Made by a program: the position numbers and the translations under genes
In this document: piece after piece, positions 31,559-42,200 of the stretch
How the letters are laid out: every line of letters begins with the position of its first letter
Position numbering within the stretch: position 1 is the stretch's first letter
The notes under the pieces: generated by a model
Told to the model about the DNA's origin: nothing
What the model saw: only the letters and a program-made list of their open reading frames with translations
Databases searched by the model: none
DNA from: Tepidiphilus succinatimandens
GTDB lineage: Bacteria; Pseudomonadota; Gammaproteobacteria; Burkholderiales; Rhodocyclaceae
Direction of reading: 5' to 3'
Length of the DNA: 64,000 bases
Assembly: GCF_006503695.1 (NCBI RefSeq)
Contig: NZ_SBIK01000006.1
Coordinates: 62,001-126,000 of the forward strand

Positions 31559-32554
31559 TCAGCGCCCGCCGGAGCCGCGCGCGGCGCGCTCCAGACGGTC
31601 GGCGAGCGCCCGCACCAGGGGCTCTTTCCCCTGCGGACGTTCGATGACGATTTCGTCGACCCCGAGCCGATCGAAGGCGCGCAGCTGCGCGTAGAGGCGG
31701 CGGGCGAGATCTTCGGGCGCGGCGGGCAGTTCCTGCCACACCACCTGCGAGGCGGCAACGGGATGCCTGCTCCACAGGGCGATGCGTTTTCCCTGGGCGA
31801 GCTGCTGGGTCACGACGGGTTCGATCTCCCCGGCTGCGACGAGGCGCACCGGCGTCGCCGGCGCATAATGGCCGGGAAGCGAGCCCGAGACGCGCGGCGC
31901 GCCGCCATCGGCCATCGCCACGGGACGCCCCAGCGCCTCGGTCAGTTCCTCGGCGCCGATCGCGCCAGGACGCAGGATGACGGGACCCACGGTGTCGAGG
32001 CGGGAGAGATCGAGGATGGTCGATTCCACCCCCACCGGACAGGGGCCGCCGTCGAGCACGAGCGCCACCGCCTCGCCCAATTCCTCGAGCACGTCGGCGG
32101 CGGTGGTCGGGCTCACCCGGCCGAAGCGGTTGGCGCTGGGTGCCGCGAGCCCCGAGCCGAAGGCGCGCAGCAGCGCCAAGGCCACGGGATGCGCCGGTAC
32201 GCGCAGCGCCACCGTCTCCTGCCCCCCCGTCACCTCCAGCGGCACCCCATCGCTGCGCCGAAGCACCAGGGTCAAAGGACCGGGCCAGAAACGGTGCGCG
32301 AGCGTCCAGGCCTCTTCAGGGATGTCGCGCGCCCACTGCGGCAGGTGTTCGGCCGAAGGCAGATGCACGATGAGGGGATGATCGCTGGGCCGTCCCTTGG
32401 CAGCGAAGATGCGCCGTACCGCCGCGGGATTGCGCGCGTCGGCGGCAAGGCCATAGACCGTCTCGGTCGGCAGCCCCACCAGTTCGCCGGCGCGAAGCCT
32501 TGCTGCCGCCTCGGCCAGAGCCTCTTCGCTGGGGGATAGGATGCGCGCGCTCAT
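31559..32554 (-). CDS. tsaC: L-threonylcarbamoyladenylate synthase, Sua5 type
   Basis: A 331-aa enzyme making threonylcarbamoyl-AMP from threonine, bicarbonate and ATP, the first step of t6A37 tRNA modification. The YrdC domain occupies residues 10-195 (GLPTETVYGLAADA, KGRPSDHPLIVH). A C-terminal Sua5 domain (about 215-331) marks it as the long Sua5 form rather than the short TsaC. Its start overlaps the purK stop by four bases (ATGA). Confidence 0.93.
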   Translation of the reverse strand: MSARILSPSEEALAEAAARLRAGELVGLPTETVYGLAADARNPAAVRRIFAAKGRPSDHPLIVHLPSAEHLPQWARDIPEEAWTLAHRFWPGPLTLVLRRSDGVPLEVTGGQETVALRVPAHPVALALLRAFGSGLAAPSANRFGRVSPTTAADVLEELGEAVALVLDGGPCPVGVESTILDLSRLDTVGPVILRPGAIGAEELTEALGRPVAMADGGAPRVSGSLPGHYAPATPVRLVAAGEIEPVVTQQLAQGKRIALWSRHPVAASQVVWQELPAAPEDLARRLYAQLRAFDRLGVDEIVIERPQGKEPLVRALADRLERAARGSGGR

Positions 32555-33717
32555 CGGGGCAAGGGCGGCAGCGGCGGCAGCCCCAGACGTTGCCGCGCTT
32601 CGCTCGCTACGGCAAGCGCCTCGGTAAGCGTTGCCGCCGTGACGGTGAAATGACCCATCTTGCGTCCTCGCCGCGCCTCACGCTTGCCGTAGAGGTGCAG
32701 CCGCAAGCCCGGCAGGGAGAGGATCTCGTGCCAGGGCGGCTCGCGCAGCGTCTCGCCCACGAACCATGCTTCGCCCAAGAGGTTGACCATCACCGCCGGC
32801 GAATGCGCCTCGGGCACGGCGAGCGGCAAACCGCACAGTGCGCGCACCTGCTGCTCGAACTGGCAGACGCGGTGCGCATCCAGCGTATGGTGCCCGCTGT
32901 TGTGCGGCCGCGGGGCCATCTCATTGACGTAGAGCCTGCCGTCGGCGTAGAAGAATTCCACTCCCAGCGTGCCGACGTACTCGAGCGCCTCGGCGAGCGC
33001 CGCGGCGATCTCGCCGGCCTCGCGCAGCACGGTCGCCGGCAAGGGGGCCGGGGCGAAGGTGGTATCCAGAATGCCATTGCGATGTACGTTGAGCCCGGGC
33101 GCGAAAGCGGCGATGCGCCCGTCGGCGCCGCGGGCAAGCACCACCGAGAGCTCCGCCTCCAGGGCGAGCCGCGCTTCCAGCACGCAGTCGCGCCCGAAGC
33201 GGGCAAAGGCTGCCTGCGCCTCTTGCCGATCAGCGACCGCCGCCTGTCCCTTGCCGTCATAGCCGAAGCGCGCCGTCTTGAGAATCCCGGGAAAAAGCGA
33301 CTCGGGTGCGCGCTCGAGGTCTTCTGCCGTACGCACGGCGAAGAAAGGGGCATGAGGCAGGCTGTGGCGCGCGAGAAAGGACTTCTCTTCGATGCGATCC
33401 TGGCAGACGGCGAGCGCCGTCGCGCCGGGACGCACGGGCATGGACTGGGCGAGGCGGGCGAGGCTCGTAGCGGGCACGTTCTCGAATTCAGTGGTTGCCG
33501 CGGCACAATGCGCGGCGAGCTCGGCGAGCAGCGCCTCGTCGTCGTAGGCCCCGCACAGATGGCGCTCGGCGATGCGCCCGGCCGGCGCCTCGGGATCGGG
33601 ATCGAGCACCCAGACCGCGTAGCCCAGCTCCTGCGCCGCCCGCACGAAGAAACGCCCCAACTGCCCGCCGCCCAGGATCGCCAGCCTTGCCGGCGCATCG
33701 ATCCGCCCGACCGTCAT
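32551..33717 (-). CDS. purK: N5-carboxyaminoimidazole ribonucleotide synthase
   Basis: A 388-aa ATP-grasp enzyme that carboxylates AIR to N5-CAIR with ATP and bicarbonate in purine synthesis. The N-terminal [13 protein letters not shown] motif and the ATP-grasp signatures ([35 protein letters not shown]) are clear. It overlaps purE upstream and tsaC downstream by four bases each, so the whole run is translationally coupled. Confidence 0.97.
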   Translation of the reverse strand: MTVGRIDAPARLAILGGGQLGRFFVRAAQELGYAVWVLDPDPEAPAGRIAERHLCGAYDDEALLAELAAHCAAATTEFENVPATSLARLAQSMPVRPGATALAVCQDRIEEKSFLARHSLPHAPFFAVRTAEDLERAPESLFPGILKTARFGYDGKGQAAVADRQEAQAAFARFGRDCVLEARLALEAELSVVLARGADGRIAAFAPGLNVHRNGILDTTFAPAPLPATVLREAGEIAAALAEALEYVGTLGVEFFYADGRLYVNEMAPRPHNSGHHTLDAHRVCQFEQQVRALCGLPLAVPEAHSPAVMVNLLGEAWFVGETLREPPWHEILSLPGLRLHLYGKREARRGRKMGHFTVTAATLTEALAVASEARQRLGLPPLPPLPR

Positions 33718-34235
33718 TCCAGCGGCTCCAGGCGCATGGCGAGCACCGCCTCGCTCTGGCAGCGGCGGAAATCGGCAAGCCGCTGCCCGAGCACTTCGTC
33801 CGTGGCGGCGAGCATCGCCACGGCGAAGAGCGCCGCGTTCGCCGCTCCCGCCGCGCCGATGGCGAAGGTGGCCACGGGCACGCCCTTGGGCATCTGTACG
33901 ATGGAGAGCAGCGAATCCTGCCCGTGCAGCGCGCGCGACTCCACCGGCACGCCCAGCACCGGCACCGGCGTCTTCGCCGCCAGCATCCCCGGCAAGTGCG
34001 CCGCCCCGCCGGCGCCAGCGATGATCGCGCGCAAGCCCCGCTCGAGCGCCGTCTCGGCGTAGGCGAACATCAGATCCGGCGTGCGGTGCGCCGACACCAC
34101 CCGCGCCTCGAAAGGCACCTCGAACTCGCGCAGCACCTCGGCCGCGGCGCGCATCGTCGGCCAGTCGGAAGAAGATCCCATCACCACGCCGATGAGCGGC
34201 GCTCCGGCGCCGTAGCGCAGGACTTCTCCATTCAC
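33714..34235 (-). CDS. purE: N5-carboxyaminoimidazole ribonucleotide mutase
   Basis: A 173-aa mutase converting N5-CAIR to CAIR. Motifs are [12 protein letters not shown] near the N-terminus, SAHRTPD, and [25 protein letters not shown]. Length matches class I PurE. It starts within the last four bases of folD and feeds into purK, its pathway partner. Confidence 0.97.
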   Translation of the reverse strand: MNGEVLRYGAGAPLIGVVMGSSSDWPTMRAAAEVLREFEVPFEARVVSAHRTPDLMFAYAETALERGLRAIIAGAGGAAHLPGMLAAKTPVPVLGVPVESRALHGQDSLLSIVQMPKGVPVATFAIGAAGAANAALFAVAMLAATDEVLGQRLADFRRCQSEAVLAMRLEPLE

Positions 34236-35089
34236 GGTGCGGTCCCCCGGCGGCGCTGGGCTGCGAGCAAGGTGTTCTCCAGCAGCATGGCGATCGTCAT
34301 CGGCCCCACGCCGCCGGGCACGGGTGTGATCCGGCTGGCGACCTCACGCACTTCGGCGGCCACGTCCCCCACCAGTCGACCGTCGGGCAGGCGGTTGATG
34401 CCCACGTCGATCACCACCGCCCCGGGCTTGACCATCTCGGCCGTGATGAATTCGGGCTTACCCACCGCCACTACCAGCAGATCGGCGCGGCGGGTGTGCG
34501 CGGCGAGCTCTCGCGTGCGCGAATGCGCCACCGTCACCGTCGCCCCCGCGTTGAGCAGCATGAGCGCCATGGGCTTGCCGACGATGTTGGAACGCCCCAC
34601 CACCACCGCGTCCATCCCCTGCGGCTCGATGCCTTCCCAGGCAAGCAGCTGCATCACGCCGTGCGGCGTGCAGGGCCAGAAGCACTCCCGGCCCTGCACC
34701 AGCCGCCCCACGTTCTCGGCGTGAAAACCGTCGACGTCCTTGGCTACGGCAATGCGCTCGAGCACCAGAGTCTCGTCGATGTGCGGTGGCAGTGGCAGCT
34801 GCACGAGGATGCCATCGACCTCGGCATCGCCGTTCAAGGCGTCGATGCAGGCCAAGAGCCGTTCGACGGTGACGTCGGCTGGAAATTCATACTTGCGCGA
34901 GCGGATTCCGACCTCGGCGCAAGCAGCTACCTTGTTGCGCACATAAACCTGGGAGGCAGGATCCTCGCCCACCAAAACTACGGCGAGCGTGGGAACGACC
35001 CCGCGCTCCTGCAAGGCGTGCACGCGCTCGGCGATGCGGCGGCGCAGAGCCTGGGCAATGGCTTTTCCGTCGATGAGTTCAGCGGTCAT
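34232..35089 (-). CDS. folD: Methylenetetrahydrofolate dehydrogenase/cyclohydrolase
   Basis: A 285-aa bifunctional enzyme that supplies 10-formyl-THF for purine synthesis. The conserved K in [14 protein letters not shown], the [14 protein letters not shown] motif and the NADP-binding [14 protein letters not shown] are present. The frame runs on upstream through tRNA-His; I chose the ATG at 35089, which gives the family length. It heads folD-purE-purK-tsaC-gltX-mnmC. A terminator-like hairpin separates it from the tRNA genes. Confidence 0.97.
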   Translation of the reverse strand: MTAELIDGKAIAQALRRRIAERVHALQERGVVPTLAVVLVGEDPASQVYVRNKVAACAEVGIRSRKYEFPADVTVERLLACIDALNGDAEVDGILVQLPLPPHIDETLVLERIAVAKDVDGFHAENVGRLVQGRECFWPCTPHGVMQLLAWEGIEPQGMDAVVVGRSNIVGKPMALMLLNAGATVTVAHSRTRELAAHTRRADLLVVAVGKPEFITAEMVKPGAVVIDVGINRLPDGRLVGDVAAEVREVASRITPVPGGVGPMTIAMLLENTLLAAQRRRGTAP

Positions 35090-35101
35090 CGGGCACCCGT
35101 C

Positions 35102-35134
35102 AAGAAAAATAGGCCGACGCAGGGCCGGCCTATT
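35102..35134 (-). terminator. Rho-independent terminator after tRNA-His
   Basis: On the minus strand AATAGGCCG (bases 35126-35134) pairs perfectly with CGGCCTATT (35108-35116), and TTTTCTTG follows. It should end the tRNA-Pro/Arg/His transcript just before folD; some read-through may serve the folD operon. Confidence 0.8.
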
Positions 35135-35143
35135 CATGAAAAC

Positions 35144-35220
35144 TGGGGCGACATACCGGATTCGAACCGGTGACACCTGGAGCCACAATCCAGTGCTCTA
35201 CCAACTGAGCTAATGCCGCC
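35144..35220 (-). tRNA. tRNA-His (anticodon GTG)
   Basis: Cloverleaf with anticodon loop TTGTGGC (anticodon GTG), T loop TTCGAAT and encoded CCA. The extra 5' G (G-1 at 35220) paired with C73, diagnostic of tRNA-His, is encoded. One G-T pair occurs in the acceptor stem. Confidence 0.96.
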
Positions 35221-35235
35221 GCCGAAAACCTTGCG

Positions 35236-35312
35236 TGGCCTGCCCGACAGGAATCGAACCTGTAACCCCCGGCTTAGAAGGCCGGTGCTCTATCCGGTTG
35301 AGCTACGGGCAG
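35236..35312 (-). tRNA. tRNA-Arg (anticodon TCT)
   Basis: A 77-nt cloverleaf with acceptor CTGCCCG/CGGGCAG, anticodon loop CTTCTAA (anticodon TCT), T loop TTCGATT and encoded CCA. It sits 15 bp after tRNA-His on the plus map, in the same transcript. Anticodon TCT is a predicted substrate for MnmC-type wobble modification. Confidence 0.96.
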
Positions 35313-35343
35313 ATTCCGTTCCAGGCAGTATTCCGGTGTAGCG

Positions 35344-35420
35344 TGGTCGGGGTGGAGGGATTCGAACCCCCGACATCTTGCTCCCAAAGCAAGCGCGCTA
35401 CCGGACTGCGCTACACCCCG
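35344..35420 (-). tRNA. tRNA-Pro (anticodon TGG)
   Basis: A 77-nt cloverleaf with acceptor CGGGGTG/CACCCCG, anticodon loop TTTGGGA (anticodon TGG), T loop TTCGAAT and encoded CCA. First gene of the Pro-Arg-His tRNA operon. Confidence 0.96.
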
Positions 35421-35424
35421 GAAA

Positions 35425-35448
35425 GGCGATCATTATAACGCGATCGCC
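35425..35448 (-). terminator. Inverted repeat between pnp and tRNA-Pro
   Basis: GGCGATC (35425-35431) and GATCGCC (35442-35448) form an inverted repeat 16 bp after the pnp stop, followed on the minus strand by TTTCC. It contains the -10 box of the tRNA promoter, so a pnp terminator and the tRNA promoter would overlap. Confidence 0.45.
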
Positions 35449-35459
35449 CTTCTTGTCAA
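35432..35459 (-). promoter_or_regulatory. Consensus sigma70 promoter for the tRNA operon
   Basis: On the minus strand TTGACA (35454-35459) and TATAAT (35432-35437) are perfect consensus hexamers, 16 bp apart. The tRNA-Pro 5' end is 12 bases after the -10. Confidence 0.9.
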
Positions 35460-35463
35460 AGCC

Positions 35464-37557
35464 TCATTCTCCTTCCTTGACCGCCTTGAGGCTGAGCTTG
35501 ATGCGCCCGCGGTCGTCGGTCTCGAGCACCTTCACGCGCACCTTCTGGCCTTCCTGCAGGTAGTCGGAGACCTTCTCCACCCGCTCGTCGGCGATCTGGG
35601 AGATGTGCAGCAGCCCGTCGCGGCCCGGCATGATGTTGACGATGGCACCGAAATCGAGCAGCTTCAATACCGTACCCTCGTAGATCTTGCCGATCTCGAC
35701 TTCGGCCGTGAGCTCCTCGATGCGCCGCTTGGCCTCTTCGGCTCCTTCGGCGCTGAACGAGGAGATGGTCACGTTGCCGTCGTCGGAAATCTCGATGACG
35801 GTGCCGGTCTCTTCCTGCAGCGCCCGGATCACCGAACCGCCCTTGCCGATCACGTCGCGGATCTTCTCGGGGTTGATCTTCATCTGGATCATGCGCGGCG
35901 CGTAGGCCGAGACCTCGCCGCGCGCTTCGCCCATCGCCTGGCGCATCAGCTGCAGGATGTGCATGCGCCCTTCGCGCGCCTGGGCGAGCGCCACCTGCAT
36001 GATCTCCTTGGTGATGCCCTGGATCTTGATGTCCATCTGCAGGGCCGTCACGCCGCGCTCGGTGCCGGCCACCTTGAAGTCCATGTCGCCGAGGTGATCC
36101 TCGTCACCCAGGATGTCGGTGAGCACCGCAAAGCGGTTGCCCTCCTTGATGAGGCCCATGGCCACGCCCGCCACGTGCGCCTTGGTCGGCACACCGGCGT
36201 CCATCAGCGCGAGCGAGCCGCCGCACACGGTGGCCATGGAGCTCGAACCGTTGGATTCCAGGATCTCGGAGACGAGCCGGATGGTGTAGGGGAAATCTTC
36301 CTGCTTGGGCAGCACGGCCGCGAGCGCCCGCTTGGCGAGGTTGCCGTGGCCGATCTCGCGGCGTTTGGGCGAGCCGACGCGCCCCGTCTCGCCGGTGGAG
36401 AACGGCGGGAAATTGTAGTGCAGCATGAAGCTTTCGCGGTATTCCCCCGCGATCGCATCGATGATCTGCTCGTCGCGCCCCGTGCCGAGCGTGGCCACCA
36501 CCAGCGCCTGCGTCTCGCCGCGGGTGAAGAGCGCGGAGCCGTGCGTGCGCGGCAGCACCCCGACCCGGATGTCGATCGGGCGCACGGTGCGCGTGTCGCG
36601 CCCATCGATGCGCGGCTCTCCGGCGAGGATGCGTCCGCGCACGATGGAAGCTTCCATCGTGAAGAGGATGTCCTCGATGTCGGGGATGGAGGGCAGCGGA
36701 TCGAACTCGGCGAGCACCTTCTCGATCACCTGCGCGCGGATCGCCTTGAGCCGCTCGTTGCGCGCCTGCTTGGCGGTGATGCGGAAGGCCTCTTCCAGCT
36801 CGGCGAAGGCGAGCTCGCGAATGCGCGCCACCAGCGCCTCGTTGGGCTCTGGGGCTTTCCAGTCCCAGGCGGGCTTGCCCGCGACCTCGACGAGTTCGTT
36901 GATCGCCTGGATCGCCGCCTGCATCTGCTCGTGACCGAAGACCACGGCGCCGAGCATCACGTCTTCGGGCAGCTCCTGCGCTTCCGATTCGACCATCAAT
37001 ACGGCGTTCTCGGTGCCGGCCACCACCAGGTCGAGCGCACTCTTCTCGAGCTCACTCGCGCTGGGGTTGAGGACATACTGACCGTCGAGATAGCCCACGC
37101 GGCAGGCGCCGATCGGCCCGTGGAAAGGCACTCCGGAGATGGCGAGCGCCGCACTGGAAGCGATCATCGCCACGATGTCGGCGTTCACCTCGGGATTGAG
37201 CGAGAGCACCGTGGCGACGATCTGCACCTCGTTGTAGAACCCTTCGGGGAAGAGCGGGCGGATCGGCCGGTCGATGAGGCGCGAGGTGAGCGTCTCTTTC
37301 TCGGAGGGGCGGCCTTCGCGCTTGAAGAAGCCACCGGGAATGCGCCCGGAAGCGTAGAACTTTTCGATGTAGTCGACGGTGAGCGGGAAGAAATCCTGCC
37401 CGGGTTTGGCGTCTTTGGCGGCGACGACGGTGGCGAGCACCACGGTGTCGTCCATGGAAGCGAGCACGGCGCCGGAGGCCTGACGGGCGAGTTCGCCCGT
37501 CTCCAGCGTGACCTGATGACGACCGTAGGTGAAGGTTTTCTTGATGGCAGTAGGCAA
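35464..37557 (-). CDS. pnp: Polynucleotide phosphorylase
   Basis: A 697-aa 3'-to-5' phosphorolytic exoribonuclease. Two RNase PH-like domains (about 10-230 and 310-545), with [14 protein letters not shown] in the first, are followed by a KH domain (about 555-615; [17 protein letters not shown]) and an S1 domain (about 620-690; [18 protein letters not shown]). The length is typical. It is the last gene of the rimP-to-pnp operon, downstream of rpsO as in most proteobacteria. Confidence 0.98.
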   Translation of the reverse strand: MPTAIKKTFTYGRHQVTLETGELARQASGAVLASMDDTVVLATVVAAKDAKPGQDFFPLTVDYIEKFYASGRIPGGFFKREGRPSEKETLTSRLIDRPIRPLFPEGFYNEVQIVATVLSLNPEVNADIVAMIASSAALAISGVPFHGPIGACRVGYLDGQYVLNPSASELEKSALDLVVAGTENAVLMVESEAQELPEDVMLGAVVFGHEQMQAAIQAINELVEVAGKPAWDWKAPEPNEALVARIRELAFAELEEAFRITAKQARNERLKAIRAQVIEKVLAEFDPLPSIPDIEDILFTMEASIVRGRILAGEPRIDGRDTRTVRPIDIRVGVLPRTHGSALFTRGETQALVVATLGTGRDEQIIDAIAGEYRESFMLHYNFPPFSTGETGRVGSPKRREIGHGNLAKRALAAVLPKQEDFPYTIRLVSEILESNGSSSMATVCGGSLALMDAGVPTKAHVAGVAMGLIKEGNRFAVLTDILGDEDHLGDMDFKVAGTERGVTALQMDIKIQGITKEIMQVALAQAREGRMHILQLMRQAMGEARGEVSAYAPRMIQMKINPEKIRDVIGKGGSVIRALQEETGTVIEISDDGNVTISSFSAEGAEEAKRRIEELTAEVEIGKIYEGTVLKLLDFGAIVNIMPGRDGLLHISQIADERVEKVSDYLQEGQKVRVKVLETDDRGRIKLSLKAVKEGE

Positions 37558-37580
37558 GGGACGATCCTTTCTCGGTGAGA

Positions 37581-37619
37581 GGGCCGACCCTCGCCTAGCC
37601 GGACGACAGCGATCGGCCC
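37581..37619 (-). other. Hairpin in the rpsO-pnp intergenic region
   Basis: GGGCCGA (37581-37587) pairs with TCGGCCC (37613-37619). In E. coli an RNase III-processed hairpin in this gap governs pnp autoregulation; equivalence here is inference from position. Confidence 0.45.
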
Positions 37620-37630
37620 GGAAGAGGGAA

Positions 37631-37900
37631 TTACTTACGCAGGCCGAGCCGCTTGATGAGCTCGAGGTAACGCTCGGGTTCGGTGCGCTTGAGATAGTCG
37701 AGCAGTCGACGACGCTGCGACACCATCTTCAGCAGCCCCCGGCGGGAGTGGTGATCCTTCTTGTGCGCGCCGAAGTGCGGCTGCAGCCCCTCGATGCGGG
37801 CGGTGAGCAATGCGATCTGCACTTCGGGCGAACCCGTGTCGTTGTCGCCGCGTTTGTATTCCGCGATGATGCGGGCTTTGGTTGCGTTGTCTAGCGCCAT
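37631..37900 (-). CDS. rpsO: 30S ribosomal protein S15
   Basis: An 89-aa ribosomal protein that binds 16S rRNA early in 30S assembly. The family signature is [40 protein letters not shown] chose the ATG at 37900 (product begins [12 protein letters not shown]), which matches the family; the upstream open frame has no support. It is followed by pnp. Confidence 0.97.
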   Translation of the reverse strand: MALDNATKARIIAEYKRGDNDTGSPEVQIALLTARIEGLQPHFGAHKKDHHSRRGLLKMVSQRRRLLDYLKRTEPERYLELIKRLGLRK

Positions 37901-37964
37901 GGATGTGGTTCTCTCTCGTGAATCTGAACGCAAAAAAATGGAACAGGCCGCGATCCGGAAGGGA

Positions 37965-38927
37965 TCACTCGGCCGGGATGACCGGAACACGCGACGAAGG
38001 CGGCGTTATATTAGCAATGACGCGCTTCGGGGACAAGCCCCGCGTCGGCTCGTATTCGCCCAATCCGATGAAAAGCGGCTTGTCCTCGTCATTGCTGCCA
38101 TAGACGCGCACCATCCCGGAGGAAAGGGAGTCGCCGAGCGCGGCCCGGCCGATGCGCTGACCGGCAAGGAACGCCTGGGTGCGCGCCACATCCAGTGTAA
38201 CGCAAGGCAGATCGCGCACCAGGGCATCGGGCGGCAAGAGCCATTCCCGCCCGCTTTCCCCCGCTTCCTCCCATTCGGTGAGCGTCCTCGCCTCCTCGAG
38301 CGAAAACGGGCCGATCGCCAGGCGCCGCAGCCGGTCGATGTGCGCGGGCACCCCCAGCGCCGCGCCGAGGTCTTCGGCGAGGGTGCGAATGTAGGTTCCT
38401 TTGCCGACGCGGGCGTAGAGGGTGGCCGCGGCGAGTGCCTCGTCCCACTCGATGAGGCGCAGTTCGTGGATCGTCACCGGCCGGGCCGCCCGCTCGATCA
38501 CTACCCCCTCGCGGGCGTAGCGGTACAAGGGCTTGCCTTCGTGCTTCAGGGCCGAGACCATGGGCGGGACCTGCTCGATGGTGCCGAGAAAACGCGGCAG
38601 CACCGCCTGCAGCGCCTCGGCGCCAAAAGAAACCGGCGCGCGCGCGATCACCTCGCCTTCGGCGTCTCCCGTACTGGTGGCCACGCCGAAGCGCACGCGC
38701 GTGAGATAGACTTTGTCGGCTTCCAGCCAGCGTTGGGCGAACTTGGTCGCCTCGCCAAAGGCGAGCAGCATGAGACCGGTCGCCATGGGATCGAGCGTAC
38801 CGGTATGCCCCGCCTTCGCTGCCCCCAAGGCACGGCGCACCCGCTGCAGCGCGGCGTTCGCGGTGATGCCCTCGGGCTTATCGAGCAGCGCTACGCCGTC
38901 AAGCGCCACGGTCTTCGCCCTCGTCAT
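37965..38927 (-). CDS. truB: tRNA pseudouridine-55 synthase
   Basis: A 320-aa enzyme that makes pseudouridine 55 in the T loop of all tRNAs. The catalytic aspartate lies in [14 protein letters not shown] (about residue 42). The N-terminus begins with the conserved [13 protein letters not shown]. It starts inside the last codons of rbfA (29-bp overlap). Confidence 0.96.
   Translation of the reverse strand: MTRAKTVALDGVALLDKPEGITANAALQRVRRALGAAKAGHTGTLDPMATGLMLLAFGEATKFAQRWLEADKVYLTRVRFGVATSTGDAEGEVIARAPVSFGAEALQAVLPRFLGTIEQVPPMVSALKHEGKPLYRYAREGVVIERAARPVTIHELRLIEWDEALAAATLYARVGKGTYIRTLAEDLGAALGVPAHIDRLRRLAIGPFSLEEARTLTEWEEAGESGREWLLPPDALVRDLPCVTLDVARTQAFLAGQRIGRAALGDSLSSGMVRVYGSNDEDKPLFIGLGEYEPTRGLSPKRVIANITPPSSRVPVIPAE
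38008..38036 (-). promoter_or_regulatory. Internal promoter for rpsO-pnp
   Basis: Within the 3' end of truB, TTGTCC (38031-38036) and TAATAT (38008-38013) on the minus strand are 17 bp apart. It gives rpsO its own transcript, as is known in enterics. Confidence 0.5.
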
Positions 38928-39291
38928 CCCTTCCCGGTTCCTTGGCTACCGCCTCGTCGATCAGATGCGCCAGGCGCACGCCGCGCTCGATCGATTCGTC
39001 GTAGACGAAGGTGAGCTGCGGGATGGTGTGGATGCGCAGACGACGGCCGAGCTCGCGGCGCAGGAATCCCGCCGCGTGCTGCAACCCCTCGAGGAGCTCC
39101 GGGATGGTGGCCGGATCGGCGAGCGTGGAGACGTACACCTTGGCATGCGCGAAATCCGGACTCACCTCCACGGCGGTGATGGTGACGAAGCCCACGCGTG
39201 GATCCTTCACGTGCCGCGCGATCAGCTCGGCGAGCTCCTCGCGGATGCCCTCGGCCACCCGCGGCAGGCGCGTGCGGTTTCCTCCCTTCAT
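38899..39291 (-). CDS. rbfA: 30S ribosome-binding factor A
   Basis: A 130-aa KH-fold protein needed for late 16S processing and cold adaptation. Conserved stretch: [14 protein letters not shown] followed by [17 protein letters not shown] and AKVYVS. The ATG at 39291 overlaps the infB stop (ATGA), so translation is coupled. Confidence 0.95.
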   Translation of the reverse strand: MKGGNRTRLPRVAEGIREELAELIARHVKDPRVGFVTITAVEVSPDFAHAKVYVSTLADPATIPELLEGLQHAAGFLRRELGRRLRIHTIPQLTFVYDESIERGVRLAHLIDEAVAKEPGRDDEGEDRGA

Positions 39292-42188
39292 GCCAGCTCC
39301 CGCGCCACTTCGCGCACTTCGAACACCTCGATCTGGTCGCCCACCTGGATGTCGTTGTAGCCTTTGACCGACAGGCCGCACTCGTAGCCGGCCTTGACCT
39401 CGCGCACGTCTTCCTTGAAGCGCTTGAGCGAATCGAGCTCGCCTTCGTGGATGACCACGTGGTCGCGCAGCACGCGCACCCTGGCGCCACGCCGGATCGT
39501 GCCCTCGAGCACGTAGCAGCCGGCCACGGTGCCGACCTTGGGCACGCGGAAGACCTGGCGCACTTCGGCCAGACCGATGATCTCTTCCTTGCGCTCGGGC
39601 GAGAGCATGCCGCTCAGGGCCGCCTTGATCTCGTCGACCGCATCGTAGATGATGTTGTAGTAACGGATGTCCACGCCGTAGCTCTCGGCGAGCTTACGCG
39701 CGCTGGCGTCGCTGCGCACGTTGAAGCCGATGATGATGGCGTTGGAAGCGCGTGCGAGGTTCACGTCGCTCTCGCTGATTCCGCCCACGGCACCGTGGAT
39801 CACCTGCACCTTGACCTCGTCGGTGGAGAGTTTTTCCAGCGACTGCTTGAGCGCTTCGAGCGAACCCTGCACGTCGGCCTTGATGATGATGGGCAGCGTC
39901 TTCACCTCGCCCTCGCTCATCTGCTCGAAGAGATTCTCCAGCTTGAGCGCCTGCTGCTTGGCAAGCTTCACCTCGCGGAACTTGCCCTGGCGATAGAGGG
40001 CGATCTCGCGCGCCTTGCGCTCGTCGGGCAGCACGACGAACTCTTCGCCCGCCTGCGGCACGTCTTCCAGCCCAAGGATCTCAACGGGCATCGACGGACC
40101 GGCCGAGTCGACCGGCTTGCCGGTTTCGTCGAGCATGGCCCGCACCCGGCCCCAGGTGGAGCCGACGAGCACGACGTCGCCCTTGCGCAGCGTGCCGCTC
40201 TGCACCAGGACGGACGCCACCGGACCGCGGCCTTTGTCCAGGCGCGCCTCCAGCACGATGCCTTTCGCCGGCCCTTCGACCGGCGCCTTGAGCTCCAGCA
40301 CCTCGGCCTGCAGCAGGATGCCTTCGAGCAGCTCGTCGATCCCCTGCCCCATCTTGGCCGAGACGTTGTAGAACATGGTGTCGCCGCCGTATTCCTCGGG
40401 GATCACCCCTTCGGCCACCAGTTCCTGCCGCACCCGTTCCGGGTTGGCGTCGGGCTTGTCGATCTTGTTGACGGCCACGATGATGGGCACACCGGCGGCG
40501 CGCGCGTGATGGATCGCCTCGCGCGTCTGCGGCATCACCCCGTCGTCGGCCGCCACCACCAGCACCACGATGTCGGTGGCTTGCGCACCCCGTGCCCGCA
40601 TGGCCGTGAAGGCCTCGTGGCCCGGCGTGTCGAGGAAGGTGATGGTGCCGCGCGGCGTTTCCACGTGATACGCCCCGATGTGCTGCGTGATGCCGCCCGC
40701 TTCGCCCGCCGCCACCTTGGTGCGGCGGATGTAGTCGAGCAGCGACGTTTTCCCGTGGTCGACGTGGCCCATGACGGTGACCACCGGCGGACGCGGTTTT
40801 TCTTCGTAGTGCTGCGTGCCGACTTCCTCAAGGAAGGCATCGGGCTCGTCCAGGCGGGCAGGCACGGCCTTGTGCCCCATCTCTTCGACCACGATCATGG
40901 CCGTTTCCTGGTCGATGACCTGGTTGATGGTGGCCATGATGCCCATCTTCATCATGGTTTTGATGAGATCGGTAGCCTTGACCGCCATCTTGTGCGCCAA
41001 TTCGGCCACGGTGATGGTCTCGGGCACATGCACCTCGCGCACGACCGGCTCGGTCGGCGCCTGGAATTGCTGCGCGTGCGACTCGGTACCGCGGGCGGCA
41101 CGCCTTCCGGCCTTGCCTCCCTTGCCGCCGCCTTTCCAGCCGGCGCTGCCGTCGTCGAGTGCCCGCACCTTGAGCCCGCCGCGCTTGCTGGGCGCGCGTT
41201 CATCGGCCTTCTTCTCGACCTTTTTCTCTTTGTCTTTCGCCTTGTGCAGGGTCGGACGTTCCTCGGTAGCCGGTTTGGTCACCGCGGGAGCGGGTGCGGC
41301 CGCTGCGGCAGCCGCCTCGGCAGCTTCTCTGGCCTTCGCCGCTTCTTCTTGCAGCTGCGCCTGGGCACGCGCCTGGCGGGCGAGCTCACGCTCGCGCTTG
41401 GCACGCAGGTCGGCCTCCTGGCGGGCGCGCAGTTCGGCCTGGCGCTTCGCTTCGGCTTCCCGGCGCGCGAGCTCTTCAGGCGACAAAATGGAGGCCGCCG
41501 GGGTCGCGGTCCGCGTGAGCTTCGTCTTGGGCGCCGAAGGAGCCAGCTGAGGCCCGGCGGCGCGGGACTCGGCGACGGCCGGCGCTTGCGCTGCGACTTC
41601 GGCCGGCGCCGCCACGGCAGACGCCTCGGTCGCGACTGGCTCGGCAACCTCTGCGGGAGTTTCCTCCGCCGAAGGCTTTTCTTCGGCGACGGATGCAGCG
41701 GCCTCGCTGGGAAGGGGTTGCGCTTCGACGGAGATCGGCGCGGTCTCGGCCTGGGGGGCGGTCTCGGCTCGCACGGCAGGAGCGGCCTCTTCGGCGACAG
41801 GAGTCGTGGCACGCGCCGCCGTTTCCACCGCCTGCGCCGCCTTCAGCGCCGCCTCGACCTTGGCCTGCTCTTCCTTCGCCTTGGCCAGCACTTCATCGCG
41901 ATTGACGAGCACCCGCTTCTTGCGCACCTCGACCTGCACCGTGCGCGCCCGGCCTTGGGCGTCGGTGGCCTTCAGGGCGGTGGTTTCCTTGCGCGTAAGC
42001 GTGATCTTGCCGCCGGTGTTCTCGCCGTGCTGGCGCTTGAGAAAGGCGAGCAGCTGCGCCTTGTCCCTGGCCGTGACGGGATCCTCGGCACCATTCTTCT
42101 CCACTCCCGCCTGCCGAAACTGGTCGAGCAGGCGTTGCACGTCGAGCCTGAGCTCGTCGGCGAATTCCTTGACGTTTTTTGCTTCCAT
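39288..42188 (-). CDS. infB: Translation initiation factor IF-2
   Basis: A 966-aa GTPase that delivers fMet-tRNA to the 30S subunit. The N-terminal 380 residues are a long Ala/Glu/Lys-rich variable region with an IF2_N domain at the start. The G domain has [29 protein letters not shown] and NKIDKP. The C-terminal IF-2 domains follow. The variable region gives the length excess over E. coli IF2 alpha. Confidence 0.98.
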   Translation of the reverse strand: MEAKNVKEFADELRLDVQRLLDQFRQAGVEKNGAEDPVTARDKAQLLAFLKRQHGENTGGKITLTRKETTALKATDAQGRARTVQVEVRKKRVLVNRDEVLAKAKEEQAKVEAALKAAQAVETAARATTPVAEEAAPAVRAETAPQAETAPISVEAQPLPSEAAASVAEEKPSAEETPAEVAEPVATEASAVAAPAEVAAQAPAVAESRAAGPQLAPSAPKTKLTRTATPAASILSPEELARREAEAKRQAELRARQEADLRAKRERELARQARAQAQLQEEAAKAREAAEAAAAAAAPAPAVTKPATEERPTLHKAKDKEKKVEKKADERAPSKRGGLKVRALDDGSAGWKGGGKGGKAGRRAARGTESHAQQFQAPTEPVVREVHVPETITVAELAHKMAVKATDLIKTMMKMGIMATINQVIDQETAMIVVEEMGHKAVPARLDEPDAFLEEVGTQHYEEKPRPPVVTVMGHVDHGKTSLLDYIRRTKVAAGEAGGITQHIGAYHVETPRGTITFLDTPGHEAFTAMRARGAQATDIVVLVVAADDGVMPQTREAIHHARAAGVPIIVAVNKIDKPDANPERVRQELVAEGVIPEEYGGDTMFYNVSAKMGQGIDELLEGILLQAEVLELKAPVEGPAKGIVLEARLDKGRGPVASVLVQSGTLRKGDVVLVGSTWGRVRAMLDETGKPVDSAGPSMPVEILGLEDVPQAGEEFVVLPDERKAREIALYRQGKFREVKLAKQQALKLENLFEQMSEGEVKTLPIIIKADVQGSLEALKQSLEKLSTDEVKVQVIHGAVGGISESDVNLARASNAIIIGFNVRSDASARKLAESYGVDIRYYNIIYDAVDEIKAALSGMLSPERKEEIIGLAEVRQVFRVPKVGTVAGCYVLEGTIRRGARVRVLRDHVVIHEGELDSLKRFKEDVREVKAGYECGLSVKGYNDIQVGDQIEVFEVREVARELA

Positions 42189-42200
42189 CCTACTACCCCC

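Noticed and set aside
35090-35188. N-terminal extension of folD through tRNA-His
   Set aside because: Translation of tRNA sequence; the ATG at 35089 matches the family start.
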